NCBI GenBank assembly: GCA_001247695.2
Contig: LGRX02034702.1
Coordinates: 52,669-116,668, forward strand
Source: Cymbomonas tetramitiformis
Lineage: Eukaryota > Chlorophyta > Pyramimonadophyceae > Pyramimonadales > Pyramimonadaceae
Direction: 5' to 3'
Length of the DNA: 64,000 nt
The notes beneath the pieces were generated by a model, which searched no databases, was not told the DNA's origin, and saw only the letters and a list, made by a program, of their open reading frames with translations. This document shows, piece after piece, positions 52,198 through 63,975 of this stretch. Positions within the stretch are counted from its first letter, which is position 1. Each line of letters starts with the position of its first letter. Position numbers and translations under genes: made by a program.

Positions 52198-53005
52198 CAA
52201 ATTGTTGATTCATGATTCGATTTCACCATCCTCTGGTTTATAAACTGATTAGATGGTATTTTTTCATCCACACGGGTGTTGTTGCAATGATACTTCAGCC
52301 AATTCGTGGGAGGACAAGTTGCCTCTGGTGGAGTTTGCAATTAACAACACAGTTTCTGCATCAACTGGTTATTCACCGTTTTATCTCGACTCGATGGCGC
52401 AACCACTTTCGCCTCATGACCTGGTAATCACTATTCCGCCAGAAGCTCCTGTTCCAATACAAAGAGCTATTCGAGATCATTTTGACCAGTACTCGGCTGT
52501 TCATGCCAACGCGGTAGACAACATTTTCCGAGCAGCAGAAATTAGCCAAGCCAAATTCAATAAGACTCACATGCCTCGGCAGTTTGCAGTTGGGCAGAAA
52601 GTTCTTTTACGGACCGAGTTTATTCAATGGACTGGTTTGACAGAGGCAGGCAGACACTTTAAGCAGCCATATATTGGGCCGTTCACCATTTCAAAAGTGC
52701 TTAGCCATGGGCGTGCATACGAGTTAGATTTCGGAAACCTCGATATCCGTATTCATCCGGTACAGCCTGTATCCAGATTAGAGCTGTACAATGACTCGAT
52801 CCAAGCACCTTTGCCTCTGCCACAGATGATCACCGAAGAAGGGCAACCACTGTTTGAGATATCACATATACTCTCGGATAAGTTTACTAGAGGTGTCAAA
52901 TACTATTTAGTGCGATATGCAGGCTACGGCCCTGAGCATGACACTTGGGTCAAAGCCACAGAGCTGAGCAATGCAGCAGACATTATAGCTGCCTATGAAG
53001 GCTAA
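52198..53005 (+). pseudogene. Gypsy-2 integrase C-terminus and chromodomain
   Basis: After about 90 degenerate bases the pol frame resumes with WEDKLPLVEFAINNTVSAST and YSPFYLDSMAQPLSP, then FAVGQKVLLRTEF, YIGPFTISKVLSHGRAYEL, IHPVQPVSRLELY, and the chromodomain-like FEISHILSDKF, VKYYLVRYAGYGPEHDTWVK, ending AAYEG and TAA at 53003. Open from 52253. It completes the integrase split by Gag-E. Confidence 0.85.
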
Positions 53006-53083
53006 ACATTATATTAAGCCTCATGCCCTTACTTCTTGTAATATATACTAATACATGTCGATCATCTATAACCGTGCTCTTAA

Positions 53084-53936
53084 CCCCTTAGTTGCGGTTG
53101 GAATTTTTTGCAAAAATATGTGGTTTGGGGACAATTCAAAGTATTGCGTGATCATGGCCGCATGTACGCATACGACATCATGTATGTTATAGGAGACCAT
53201 CAAATAAGCCACAACGAATCATGGTATAGCTATATCTATCGTATATCTCGAGATATATGGATTACCCAACCAACATTTTGAGTATTTTGAGCATAGAAAT
53301 TACGCATACGTCTTGTGTACGATGCGTGACTGCAGTCTTATTGACCTGTATCATGGTAAAATATCGCGGAAATTAACATGTTAGACTATCCCTAATCCAT
53401 AGGGATATAGTACGCATTAATCCCGCCCAATGTGCCAAAAAATACCAAAAATGGCCAAAAAAAATACCGAAAAAACACTCGGATTCAAATGTTTTCCTCA
53501 CTTAAGAAATGGTTTCCATACTTAAGCTAAAACTCAGGTGATTTTGCTCATAAAATGAGACTATGTGGTGATATAATACCCCATGTTGCATGCGAGACTG
53601 GCGTTGGGATCCATTTCTATCGTATATTTCCACATGGCCACGTATATGCTTACCAATACGGGATGTTTATGGCTTGGTTAGCTACTTTTCAAAGCCAAAT
53701 TTAAGCGCAAACTGACACAAATGGACAAATTTGGGTTTGGGAATACTAACACGTGAGAGCTATATCGCACTAGTATATGTGTTATACTATTGGTTAATCT
53801 GTAGCCATATATCATGAGTGCACCCACAAACCTTACAATATTCGATGCGCCAACCGCGCATATGCAGTTTCATGGTAAGCCACGCTCTCATTTTCGAGCC
53901 CTTGTTGAGAATTCTCAACGTGTCGCAGCTAAGGGG
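53084..53936. mobile_element. TTAA-flanked MITE (piggyBac-like ends)
   Basis: 853 bp. Termini CCCCTTAGTTGCGG and CGCAGCTAAGGGG (inverse), flanked by TTAA at 53080-53083 and 53937-53940. AT-rich, no ORF. TTAA duplication with CCC termini is the piggyBac hallmark. Confidence 0.7.
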
Positions 53937-53940
53937 TTAA

Positions 53941-54888
53941 TGTTTTATCATTATGTTGCATAGAAGCAGGAAATTGATCCTTCCTTGCTAAAGGTGTAGT
54001 GAGCCTTGTACAAATCATACCCTTGCACAGATACGCACATGCGAGATATCATATCTGTGGATAAATAAAAACTGCTAAATGCTACCTTTGCCAAAGCCGT
54101 GGTTTGTCATCGGATTTGTTGGCCAGTCATCCGAAGCTACCGGAGATATCGACTGAGGTAGACGGAGTTGTGATCCTAAGTTGTGCTTGACAAACATAAC
54201 TAAATAAATTTCACATTAATACGTGGCGAATCCATTCTCACTCATCGCGATAGATGTTCGTCAAAGCGTGCGTACTGGACCATATTAGAGTGAGCAGGCC
54301 GGGTAAGGATTATAAGTCCAATCCCGTTAAGCAGGGCCACTCTCTTTGCAATAAAACAAGCCCCCGGTGAAATAACTCCGGAAACAAACACGGGCTCCCC
54401 GTTGCCGCCTATGATCCTCCAAAGTAGCTTAAGGAGGGGAGGAAGGGTTGGGTGCATTATATCAGACCGAGAATCGTTCGATTATAAATCGTTAAATCGT
54501 GGGATCATCGTTCGCAAAGCGACGACGGCTAGCGCAAATAATCCGTAACGTACGCTTCGGATGCTTTGAATCGTCACTCTGACGCACGATACGTGTGGAT
54601 CAATCAGTAATCCAACGTCAATCGGTATCACGAAACGCAATTCATTGAACCTTGAAACGTCACTCTGAAAAACGATACGAACTTCAAAGGGGGCTACATC
54701 CTAAGAACTGTAAGGTGAGGGACTAAAGTGGACTCAGTTCCCCCCAATAACCTAAAAGCACCACGAGGGACGCCTCAAATCGGTGTAAGAAGACTGGTAC
54801 CAGCAAGAAGCGACAACAACAAAGACATCATAGACATATACTAATGTATGCCCGTTGTGAGGTCACAACTCTTTTAAGAGGGGAGATC
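53941..54888 (+). other. Gypsy-2 3' untranslated region
   Basis: No supported ORF. Ends with the purine stretch AAGAGGGGAGA just before TGTCAGGG, a likely polypurine tract at 54876-54886. Confidence 0.5.
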
Positions 54889-55102
54889 TGTCAGGGTCAT
54901 GACCGATGACATATGTGTCATACATGTCATACGTGTCATACCTGTCAGACATGTCATACCATACAGGATCATGACCGATGACATATGTGTAATACATGTC
55001 ATACGTGTCATACCTGTCAGACATGTCATACCATGTCATGTCATGTCATGTCGAGTCGTGTCATATATTATTATGACAGTCGTCAGTACGGTCGACTATG
55101 AC
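54889..55102 (+). mobile_element. Gypsy-2 3' LTR, left part
   Basis: Starts TGTCAGGGTCATGACCG after the polypurine tract. Carries two copies of a unit of about 66 bp with GATCATGACCGATGACATA and a GTCAT-rich tail. Interrupted by CACTA-3. Confidence 0.55.
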
Positions 55103-56240
55103 CCCTACGTTTCTGGACGCGTGCAATACATCGTATTGAACACATATTGCAGGCATATTGCACGCGTATTGACAATAAATGTTCAATACAATAAAAAATG
55201 TTACAATATGTGTGCAATATGCCTGCAAGCGCTCCAACATGTGTGCAACATAGTATTGCAGTGAGCCCTCATGTATTGGAGACATATTGAAGTTCTGATG
55301 CAGAGAGTTATTTCAATATGCCTTCAACACATGTGTAGTATAGGGTTGGAGACATGCACCATGCATGTCGCAAACACTATGAAGGCATGTTGCAGACATA
55401 TTGCCCACATATTGTATACATATTGTATACATATTGTAAGTCAACATTCAATATGTTGGATACACACTGCGGACCTACTGCATACGTATTGAACATGTAA
55501 ACTCAATATGTTGTATATATATTGTGGACCTATTGAATATGTATTGAAACGGAACATTCAGTATGTTGGATACATACTGCGGACATATTGCATACGTATT
55601 GAACATGTAAATTCAATATGTTGTATATATATTGTGGACCTATTGAATATGTATTGAAACGGTACATTTAGTATATTGGATACATACTGCGGACCTATTG
55701 CATACATATTGAACATGAAAATTCAATATGCTGTATATATATTGCGGACATATTGCATATGTATTGAAACGGAACATTCAGTATGTTGGATACATACTGC
55801 GGACCTATTGCATACGTATTGAACATGAAAATTCAATATGCTGTATATATATTGCGGACATATTGCATATGTATTGAAACGGAACATTCAGTATGTTGGA
55901 TACATACTGCGGACCTATTGCATACGTATTGAACATGAAAATTCAATATGCTGTATATATATTGCGGACATATTGCATATGTATTGAAACGGAACATTCA
56001 GTATGTTGGATACATACTGCGGACCTATTGCATACGTATTGAACATGCAAATTCAATATGCTTTACATATACTGTGGACATATTGCATATGTATTGAAAT
56101 AAAAGTTGCCTATATTGGATATATACTGAAGACCTATTGCATGCATATTGCACAGACATATTCAACATGCTGCAAGTATGCTGTGGACCTATTGCATATG
56201 TCAACGAGAGGCATATTGAACACGATTAATATTGAATACA
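55103..56240. repeat. CACTA-3 left subterminal repeats, 110-bp array
   Basis: Motifs GTATTGAA, CATATTG and CAATATG in dense array. A 110-bp unit with GGATACATACTGCGGACC repeats about five times between 55440 and 56100 (for example copies near 55771, 55881, 55991). The same motif, as CATATTGCA or GTATTGCAG, occurs in introns of the element's genes. Confidence 0.85.
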
Positions 56241-56262
56241 ATTACAAATTGTCAAATTTGTT

Positions 56263-58208
56263 TCACAAATGCTCCCCCTGCCGTACGTAGGCTACGTCCA
56301 CTACAAGGTTTTTTATTTTTGTTCTTCCCTCGCGCATGAAGGCCTTCTGCAAGAGGAGGGACGCCTCCGAGCCGGGATTCCCCACTCGGTGGCTAGCGTC
56401 CATCCCTTCCGGGAGGCGCTTGTCCACCTCCTTCATGATGAAGGAGATGGCGCTGCGGACATATGCATATGGCTTCTCTTTGCAAAGCATCTTCATGTCG
56501 AGGATATCAGTTACCTGCAGCCCCACCAAACGAAATACATGTGTCAAATATTGGAAATATAGTACAGTACTATTACAGTACTATTACAGTACTATTACAG
56601 TACTATTACAGTACTATTACAGTACTATTACAGACATATTGTACACATATTGTGCACATATTGAAAGGGTTGGTGCGCACCTTGATACCGATGAGCCCCT
56701 CGGTGAGGGGGAAATCGGGGCCGTCCATGATGTGGTTGGGGAGAATATCCCCAACCGCATTCGCCACCACCAACCCGGCGAACAGCCCGACGTTGGCCTT
56801 CAATCGGCCGGTGTTCGTCACGAGTCCGCCTCTGTCGGGACGGAGCGAACTCTTCATCGCTTCGTACTCCGTTTGAGCCCCCGCGTACACCACCACCTCT
56901 TTCCCCACCTTGAAGATGTCTTCAACATTGGGGGCTTCGGGCTTGGCAAGCTTGGCGGGCTTGGCCGGTGACGGGGCCGGTGACGCGGCCGCCTTGGCCT
57001 TGCCCTTTGCGGATGCGGAGGCGGGGCCCTCCGAGGCCTTGGCCTTGCCCTTTGCGGATGCGGATGCGGGGCGGGTGCTTTTTGGCCTTGGCCTCCACCT
57101 CCTTTTTCTTGGCATCCGCCTCCAGGCGGTCAGCCTCCTCCTCGTCGTCCTTGTCGGGGGCGTTGTGGTCGTAGAGATAGGCGACTGCAAACAAAAAATG
57201 CTATCAACCGTAAGTTTTATGTCGTATGTGTACAGTATGTTACAGGTATGTTACAGGTATGTTGCAGGTATACTACATACATATTGCAGGCATATTGTTG
57301 CCCTACCTTTCAGAAAGGTGCACAAGTATGCTGAGTATGCTGAAGGTGTGCTGTGGCATGCTTCACATATACTGCGAGCGTGTGTCACGTGTATTAGAGG
57401 GTGGGAACGTACCCAGCCGCTGTCTTGCCTCCCCTTGCAAGCACTCCACCTTGCTGTTAGGCCCCTCCTCCAATTCGAATTCGGGGAGGGCTTTGAGCCC
57501 CTCCATCTTCTTGGCGATTTGCCGCACCGGGCATGTGGTAGGGACCCCCTCCTCCATACACGTGGTGTACGGATGTAGCTTTTGGGGGTCCACCCACGTA
57601 CACATTCCAGTTTTCGTGTCGGTCGCCCACCGGCCGCACTTCCAAAGATATCGATTGTTGTTCACGATCGAACGGGCTTTCGCCCGCACGAAGGAGTTAG
57701 TGGGCGCGGTCGCCCACTTGCAGCGGTTTTGTACCGCGGTGACGTACTTCGACACCGCGGACTCTTGCTTCGGCACGTGAAGTAGGGGCTCAAGACGCCC
57801 GTCCTTCACACGCAATTCTGCAAGTAATTCTCCCCAAACCCTTCCCAAATCAATATTTTTTCATGCACCGAAGGAACCAAGTTAAGTAAACGAAGCCGCA
57901 TGCTTAGTACGTACCAAACTCCTCGTGACATGCTTTAATTAGTTGAGCTGCGAACGCGCTTCGAGCCCCCTTGCGCCTTTTTTTGCTCCCTTCCCCCCCT
58001 CCCTCCTCATCGTCCTCGTCGTCTTCCTTCGCCCTTTTCTTGCCTTTGTCGAGGAAAGCCAATGGGGTTTCCTCGATCCCTTTGGGCTCGCTAGGTGTCC
58101 CCTTTGCCCTCACCTTCGCAACGTAGTCAACGAAGCCCTCGTGCGTATGCTCAACGCCAAACAGCTCGCAGCTTTCTACATACTCAGCGTGCAACTCTTT
58201 GACTGACA
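56263..58208 (-). pseudogene. CACTA-3 accessory protein (TnpA-like position), probably frameshifted
   Basis: Model: complement of exons 56263-56514, 56681-57180, 57413-57817, 57915-58208. Start chosen at MSVKELHAEYVES (58206-58208); the frame stays open to 58461, where short ASRGVRK repeats precede. Exon 1: acidic then KKRRKGARSAFAAQLIKAC. Exon 2: VSKYVTAVQNRCKWATAP, SIVNNNRYLWKCGRWATD, CPVRQIAKKMEGLKALPEF. Exon 3: DKDDEEEADRLEADAKKKEV, then between KAKK and the repeated SASAKGKAKA the frame changes by one base (about 57065-57080), then VGKEVVVYAGAQTEY and LFAGLVVANAVGDILPN. Exon 4: ILDMKMLCKEKPYAYVRS to the stop. It resembles the CACTA-1 accessory protein in layout and in the VGxxVxVxA and GLVVANAVG regions. 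No known domain. Confidence 0.6.
56566..56640. repeat. TACAGTACTAT microsatellite in an accessory-gene intron
   Basis: Six or so copies of an 11-bp unit ACAGTACTATT within the intron 56515-56680. Confidence 0.85.
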
Positions 58209-58589
58209 TTTTTCTTACACCTCTGCTGGCTTTTCTTACACCTCTGCTGGCTTTGTTTACACCTCTGCTGGCTGGTGCTGGAACGTGCTGGAAGGGCGGC
58301 TGCTGGAACGTCAACGTGCTTCGATCCAGGAGGCCTTCCGTACGTTGCCGTGATGCGATGGGTGTTACCATGCATCGTGCACGCATGTTGGCCGCATGTG
58401 TCGGGCGCATTGCACCTGCGACGACCGACCGTTTGGAAATGCATTTTGAAATTTCGTCCATCGTGCATCTCGATTGTCATCGCGCTCTTTTTCTTTTTTT
58501 TGGGGGGGGGGAACGTCTAACCCGATTTTTCATTTGTGTTCATACGTTACTGTACTGTAGTCCAATACGCAACATCTTTTCAATCTCGT

Positions 58590-58720
58590 TGTCACAATGG
58601 TCTAGTGGTTGGCCGTCGGTCTTCAAAGCCTGCGGTAGTGGGTTCGAGTCCCACTGGAGGTATACACCTTGTCTGCGAGGAGTTGAGCTCCTCCTCGCTG
58701 GCGAAGTGTACCACCTCCAT
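58590..58720 (+). ncRNA. tRNA-like module with downstream hairpin (Pol III-like)
   Basis: A box TGGTCTAGTGG (58598-58608) and B box GGTTCGAGTCC (58641-58651) match the internal promoter consensus. T stem GTGGG/CCCAC; anticodon-like loop CTTCAAA with a mismatched stem. The 5' end does not pair with the 3' acceptor TGGAGGT. Instead GGAGGTATACACCTT (58656-58670) can pair with GAAGTGTACCACCTCC (58703-58718), enclosing a GCGAGGAG/CTCCTCGC hairpin (58675-58698). It lies between the accessory gene and the transposase, the same place as in CACTA-1. Likely a tRNA-derived element, not a working tRNA. Confidence 0.6.
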
Positions 58721-58879
58721 CTAAAGGTCAATGACAGCCTTTTTTATCCAGGCCATCTCAGGGGTCATTTTGGGGGTACTTCTTGAGTTACGAATTCGGC
58801 CGTTCGATTCACGAACGAGGGGTGCAGATTCTCATAAAAATTAAAATTCCAAAATTGTTTCCCCGAAAATCGTTCAATC

Positions 58880-59136
58880 TGTTCAATACTACTGCAATAC
58901 GTGAGGGCTCATTCTAATACGTTAGCGATTGCAGGCGTATTGAAATGGCGTATTGGAGATGGGTCGAAAAAGTGCCAAGTCAGTTTTGCGAAGATCCGTC
59001 TGACGTGGCACTGGCAAAGCTGACATCAGCAGTTTTCAATACATCTCCAATACGCCATTTCAATACGCCATTTCAATACGCCTGCAAGCGGTAACGTATT
59101 GCAGTGAGCCCTCCCGTATTGAAGTAGTATTGAACA
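58880..59136. mobile_element. Fold-back/MITE-like inverted repeat
   Basis: The left arm starts TGTTCAATACTACTGCAATA and the right arm ends with its inverse. Arms of about 80-95 bp include GAGGGCTCA, CGTATTGAAATGGCGTATTG and TGCAGGCGTATTG. The motifs GTATTGAA and GCAATAC are those of the CACTA-3 ends, so it may be a deletion derivative of a CACTA-3 relative nested in it. Confidence 0.65.
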
Positions 59137-59224
59137 GATTCTCCTCTAAAAAGTTTTTAAATTTTTGTAAAGGTCAATATGCGTGCAACCGCGTGCAACC
59201 GCCTGCAGAGCTCAAGGCAGGGAT

Positions 59225-59284
59225 CACTTCAATACGTGAGGGCTCACTTCAATACGTGAGGGCTCACTTCAATGCGTGAGGGCT
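59225..59284. repeat. 20-bp tandem repeat x 3
   Basis: Three copies of CACTTCAATACGTGAGGGCT, one substitution in the third. Confidence 0.9.
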
Positions 59285-59629
59285 CAAGACCTTGAGCCCT
59301 GCCTTTAGCCCCCCCTTTCAGTATGCTGCGGAAGTGTTGAAGTGAGCCCTAAAAAAGTTGAAAAAACATGTTCTTCAATTCTGGTGAGACTTGTTATATG
59401 GACTCTGGAGCTATATTTTGCGACATAGCTTGTGTGCGTTTTTTGTGGGGGGGGTCCGAAAACCTACTTTTGGGTTATTGCTTTACTTGAAAGTTCCTTC
59501 AGCATATCGTCAATATGTCCGCAGTATATGTCCAATATATTACAGCATAATTGCAGTACATTTTCGAAGGGTGATGGGCGTGGTAAAGGGGACTTCAATG
59601 CAGTATGGTCCGAGGAGATCAAATTGTTC

Positions 59630-62600
59630 ATGGTGAAAAGCGACCTCGCCATGAACGATTCCCTCAATCATCATCCCCAAGTGATGCGGAGCGACATCGA
59701 ACCGGCTTGCCTTCGGCTAGAGCCGCCGCCCTCGTCCAAGGGAAGGCGGCCCCCCCCCGTACAACAATCTTCGTTAGCCAAGCGCGCGATGAGAAATCCC
59801 GCGCAAGGCGGGTGCTTAGCCGATCGAGAGCCGATCAAACCTTCCAATGCTCAGGAGGGTACATCCCTCAAACCCCCTCCCAATATCAAGCTCATATTCC
59901 CGGAAGGTTGGAGTACCGCGGAAGGCTTCCGCGACCCGGAGTATGAAACGATTACGAAGAAGGAACGCCTTTTGGCGTGGATTGCGCCTCCACATCTTCC
60001 AATATCTACGAGGGAACTGGAGTTGTCCGCGAGGTAGCACCCTTTCTCTTTCTTCTCGACGTTGAGGTTGTGTCTTTCTTGCTTCACAGGACTCTTTGCT
60101 ACATGTATGCAACATGGTTACCATATGTTGCATACATATTGATATTATATTGTAGGGATCCTGGAACACATTGCAGGAAAGTCGATGCGCACTATGTGGA
60201 AGTGGACACGGTATGGCATCATAAGTGGCTGCCAACGCGGCTGCTCCCGCACGATTTCTCCAGATTGGCGCACGATTTATCTCCAGACAATACCGCGTGG
60301 CCGACTTGGTTACCACCTTCCGACATCTTGGAGCTAGAACCGGCAACGGTAACCTTTAAGTGGAAATCGTTTCGACTTGTTCCACCGGTGCCTAATTGCT
60401 TGCAACGGATTGTCGAAAGGATTCGTGGCATGCAAGAGGCAAGGTAAGGGACTCTCGCGGGGCATGATTTCCCTCCCACCATTCCTCACGTGGCTCGCTG
60501 CAATAGTGCTGCAGCACGCTATCGTGATGGTTGCAGCATGTTGATGGGATGCTGAAAACATGTTGGGACGATATTGGGCAGAGATGCGGGCGAGGCGCCC
60601 CCCGAGGCGTACGAGGCCCAAAGCAAGGAGTCTCCCCCGCCGCCCAATGCTGAGGCACCCACGAGCCCTCCACTAGCCGGCGGGAGTGCAAGGTAAGGGA
60701 CTCTCGTGGGGCATGGTTTCCCTCCCACCATTCCTCACGTGGCTCGCTGCAATAGTGCTGCAGCACGCTATCGTGTTGGTTGCAGCCTGTTGATGGGATG
60801 TTGAACACATGTTGGGACGATATTGTGCAGAGATGCGGGCGAGGCGCCCCCCGAGGCGTATGAGGCCCAAAGCAAGGAGTCCCCCCCGCCGCCCAATGCT
60901 GAGGCACCCACGAGCCCTCCACTAGCCGGCGGGAGTGCAAGGTAAGGGACTCTCGTGGGGCATGGTTTCCCTCCCACCATTCCTCACGTGGCTCGCTGCA
61001 ATAGTGCTGCAGCACGTTATCGTGATGGTTGCAGCATGTTGATGGGATGTTGAACACATGTTGGGACGATATTGTGCAGAGATGCGGGCGAGGCGCCCCC
61101 CGAGGCGTACGAGGCGCACGAGGGGCATGCTTTAGATGGGACCATCGGAAGTAGCATGCCTGACTTGCGGGCATCCTCAATGTCGACTAGTTCATCGTCC
61201 ATATCGAAGAGCTTTTCCAGGTGATACATCTCATCATGTTTCCTTGCCTACTTGCTTTAGCCGTAACTATGCTGCAGCACGCTATCGTGATGGTTGCAGC
61301 ATGTTGATGGGATGTTGAAAACATGTTGGGACGATATTGTGCAGAGATGCGGGCGAGGCGCCCCCCGAGGCGCACGAGGCGGCAAATTCAGCTGGTTTAG
61401 ACGACGGCAGGTACTATTTCGGGATTCCTGGATTCATTGATGTAGTCACTGTTGACGCGGAACGTAGTCCTCACCAATTTCCACTTGACGTTACCCCCGA
61501 GGGAGACAACCTACCATCGAATGCGGAAGAAGCCTACGACTTCTTCGAAGCTCATCAAGCAATTTTGACACCGATCCGTATGGAAACTGTTGTCTACCTA
61601 GTACACGATGGCAACTTCGAGGCGACTACATGCGGCTCGCTGCTGCCCGACGACTCTCAACTCGATAATCCTACACGAGACAATGTGCGGGAGGTTCGGT
61701 GCCTTGGGCGACATTGGAGGAGCGTTTCGACAATAAATGATTGGCCAGATTTGATCCGTGCGGTTGGAGTTTGGTCTTTAATTGCAGTTACCACGGATGC
61801 CATGGCTGCCGAGATGGAAGAGCCCATGAGGTATGTACGAATATTTAGGCACCTCAACTTGCATACTGATTTTTCATGATATAATATGTTGCAATATATC
61901 AGAAACCGTTGCCGGTATATTGAATATGTATGGTAGATATACTGCGGTGGGCGAAGCAGATCTGGTGGAAGAGCCAGCTGAGGCGAAGGACACCGAGATG
62001 GGTGAGGTGAAGGACACGGCGGGCGAAGCCGATCCTTGGCTCTCGCTCCATGCAATGCATCGTCGAAATGTGGGCACCGTAACATTGGAGCGAGGGCGGT
62101 TTCTATGTGATTGTGCCATGTGCTACGGGGTTGACCTACGTGGAAACGTGGTGAGCAAGGCCACCCGCACACGACATCGGAAACTCCACGGGCAGATCCA
62201 GCCACCCGCACCGGACCCTGAAGAAATCGATGTTGTAGTTTGTGGCAACCGCGGCGAAACCTTAAGGTACTCTACGCCCTTTCTCTCCCATGAATGATTG
62301 GGCAAGCTTGCGTGACAACACATTCGCAATATGTTGACAACGTGTTGAAGGTGCATTGCAACTCTCCTACAGACATACGGATGTGGACGTCACGATGGAT
62401 GACAAGGAGGGCGAACATGCTGAGGAAGCCGGGAGGACAAGCGCAGAAGACGAGGTGGTACACGCACAACAGGACGTGGAAGCCAAGGATGTGTCGAGTC
62501 CAGGCGGCGAGGCCGGAGTTCCCGACGACGAGGATGGCGATGCGCCTAAGACCGAGGATGCCGATGGTGAGACCAAGGATGGCGGTGGGGAGGATTTGGG

Positions 62601-63975
62601 TTTCGATGAAGAAGACGACGGAGATGCCGTCCACTCCGTTAAAGCAGCGATTGCTACACAATTGGAAAGTATTGTGAATGCTGCAAAGGAGCTTTTCGGA
62701 GGGGAGACGGTAAGAACGCGTTATTATGCCAAATACCGTGCAGTGAACTGCACGTGCAATATGTAGTATGCATATCTCCTACATATTGACAATGTATTGC
62801 AGTATATTGCATATGTATTGACAACCACTGAAATTGCGATGTGTACGCAGGACCACAACGTGCGGCGATCAACTAAGCTCCTCGTGGATCTTCTGGAATG
62901 GAACTTGGAGGAAAACTTGACCCAAAAATCGTTTTCCTCGTTGTGTGAGATCCTACTTCACAACTTTGATGAGCTTCGCGAAACCCATTTCCCCTTGACG
63001 TTCGCTAAAGCTATGGGTACTTTCGACGCTTTTAGTACGCCGTACCAACGAGTGGACATGTGCGTCAATGGATGTTGTTTGTACGAGAAGGAGTTGGAGA
63101 ACGCGGATCATTGTCCACACTGTAAAGAATGCCGGTGGCAAAGCTTTGGAGCGGCGGAGGAGGATGGCACTCCGGAGGATGGCACTCCGAAGAAGCCGCG
63201 ATTGCAATTCCTTTGGTGGTCCTTGAAGGAAATTTTCCGGAGGCTATTCCATTCACCTGAAGTTGCTGAGCTCATGCGGGCGCATGGCCGTCATACGTCT
63301 CCTGAAAGTGGACGCAAAGACACAATTTGGGGTAAGAGCCCAGCACGCGTCTATGATCCCAATGCTTGTGATAGGATCTGCAAAGGGCATATCTGCAATA
63401 CACTTAACGTATGTCTTTGACATATTGCAGATGTACACATACAGTTGTACGTATACCGCGGTGAGTTGTATTTTGTCCGGAGTGTGCAGACGGAGATGCG
63501 TGGAAAGAGAAGAAGGCGCGGTACCCAGAGTTCTTCCAGGAGTTGCGGAATATAATCATCCTGTTCTGCGCGGATGGGGCTTCCGTATGGGAAAACAAGG
63601 CGGGCGTGTTTCCCATGTATTTCCAAATCTTGAACTTGCCGCCGGAGATACGCTCAAAGTACGAGTACCTTGTGGTCTACGGTATTCTTAATGGCATCCA
63701 TCCCGCCGATACGACTCTTTTGTACGACAAGCTGGTCGACGAGTTGGAGGAGTTGTGGGAGACGGGCTGCGGAGTTTGGGACGCCTTTTCCGAGGAGTAT
63801 GTTCGTGTACGGTGCATGCTACTCGGGGTGATGATGGATTACAAAGGCTTGGTCGATGCCGGGAAGCGAATGGATGTAAACGCCTACAAGTGTTGCATGT
63901 TGTGCCGTACGAAAGGATGTCACAGTCCAGCGCTGGGAAGAATCTTCTACGCATTCTTCAAGCAACATCCTCCTG
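59630..63975 (+). CDS. CACTA-3 transposase, Tnp2 family, N-terminal part (3' end outside the window)
   Basis: Model: join 59630-60033, 60156-60443, 60582-60692, 60831-60941, 61080-61220, 61345-61830, 61937-62266, 62373-62709, 62851-63331, 63490-63975, then a GT donor and loss at the window edge. All junctions are GT-AG and phase-consistent; the 61937 acceptor and the start ATG are the least certain. Features: a DAGEAPPEAYEAQSK-type repeat from duplicated exons; zinc-finger-like CDCAMC with RHRKLHG; an acidic exon (62373-62709); CVNGCCLYEKEL with CPHCKECRW, the second cysteine cluster of Tnp2; FLWWSLKEIFRRLFHS; FCADGASVWENKAG (Asp-Gly catalytic region) with NLPPEIRSKYEYLV; LYDKLVDELEELWETG; CCMLCRTKGC. 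The domain order equals that of CACTA-1. No stop seen. Confidence 0.8.
60444..61344 (+). repeat. 249-bp tandem repeat = duplicated exon plus intron in the CACTA-3 transposase
   Basis: Exon starts at 60582, 60831 and 61080 are exactly 249 bp apart, and the next, at 61345, starts with the same sequence. Each full unit is an intron of about 138 bp and an exon of 111 bp coding 37 residues. The exon is phase-symmetric, so each added copy lengthens the protein without a frameshift. The third and fourth copies diverge after the first 12-14 codons. Confidence 0.85.

Noticed and set aside
58590..58662. Functional tRNA with UCA anticodon (selenocysteine or suppressor)
   Set aside because: The acceptor stem does not pair, the anticodon stem has a mismatch, and there is no long variable arm as expected for tRNA-Sec.
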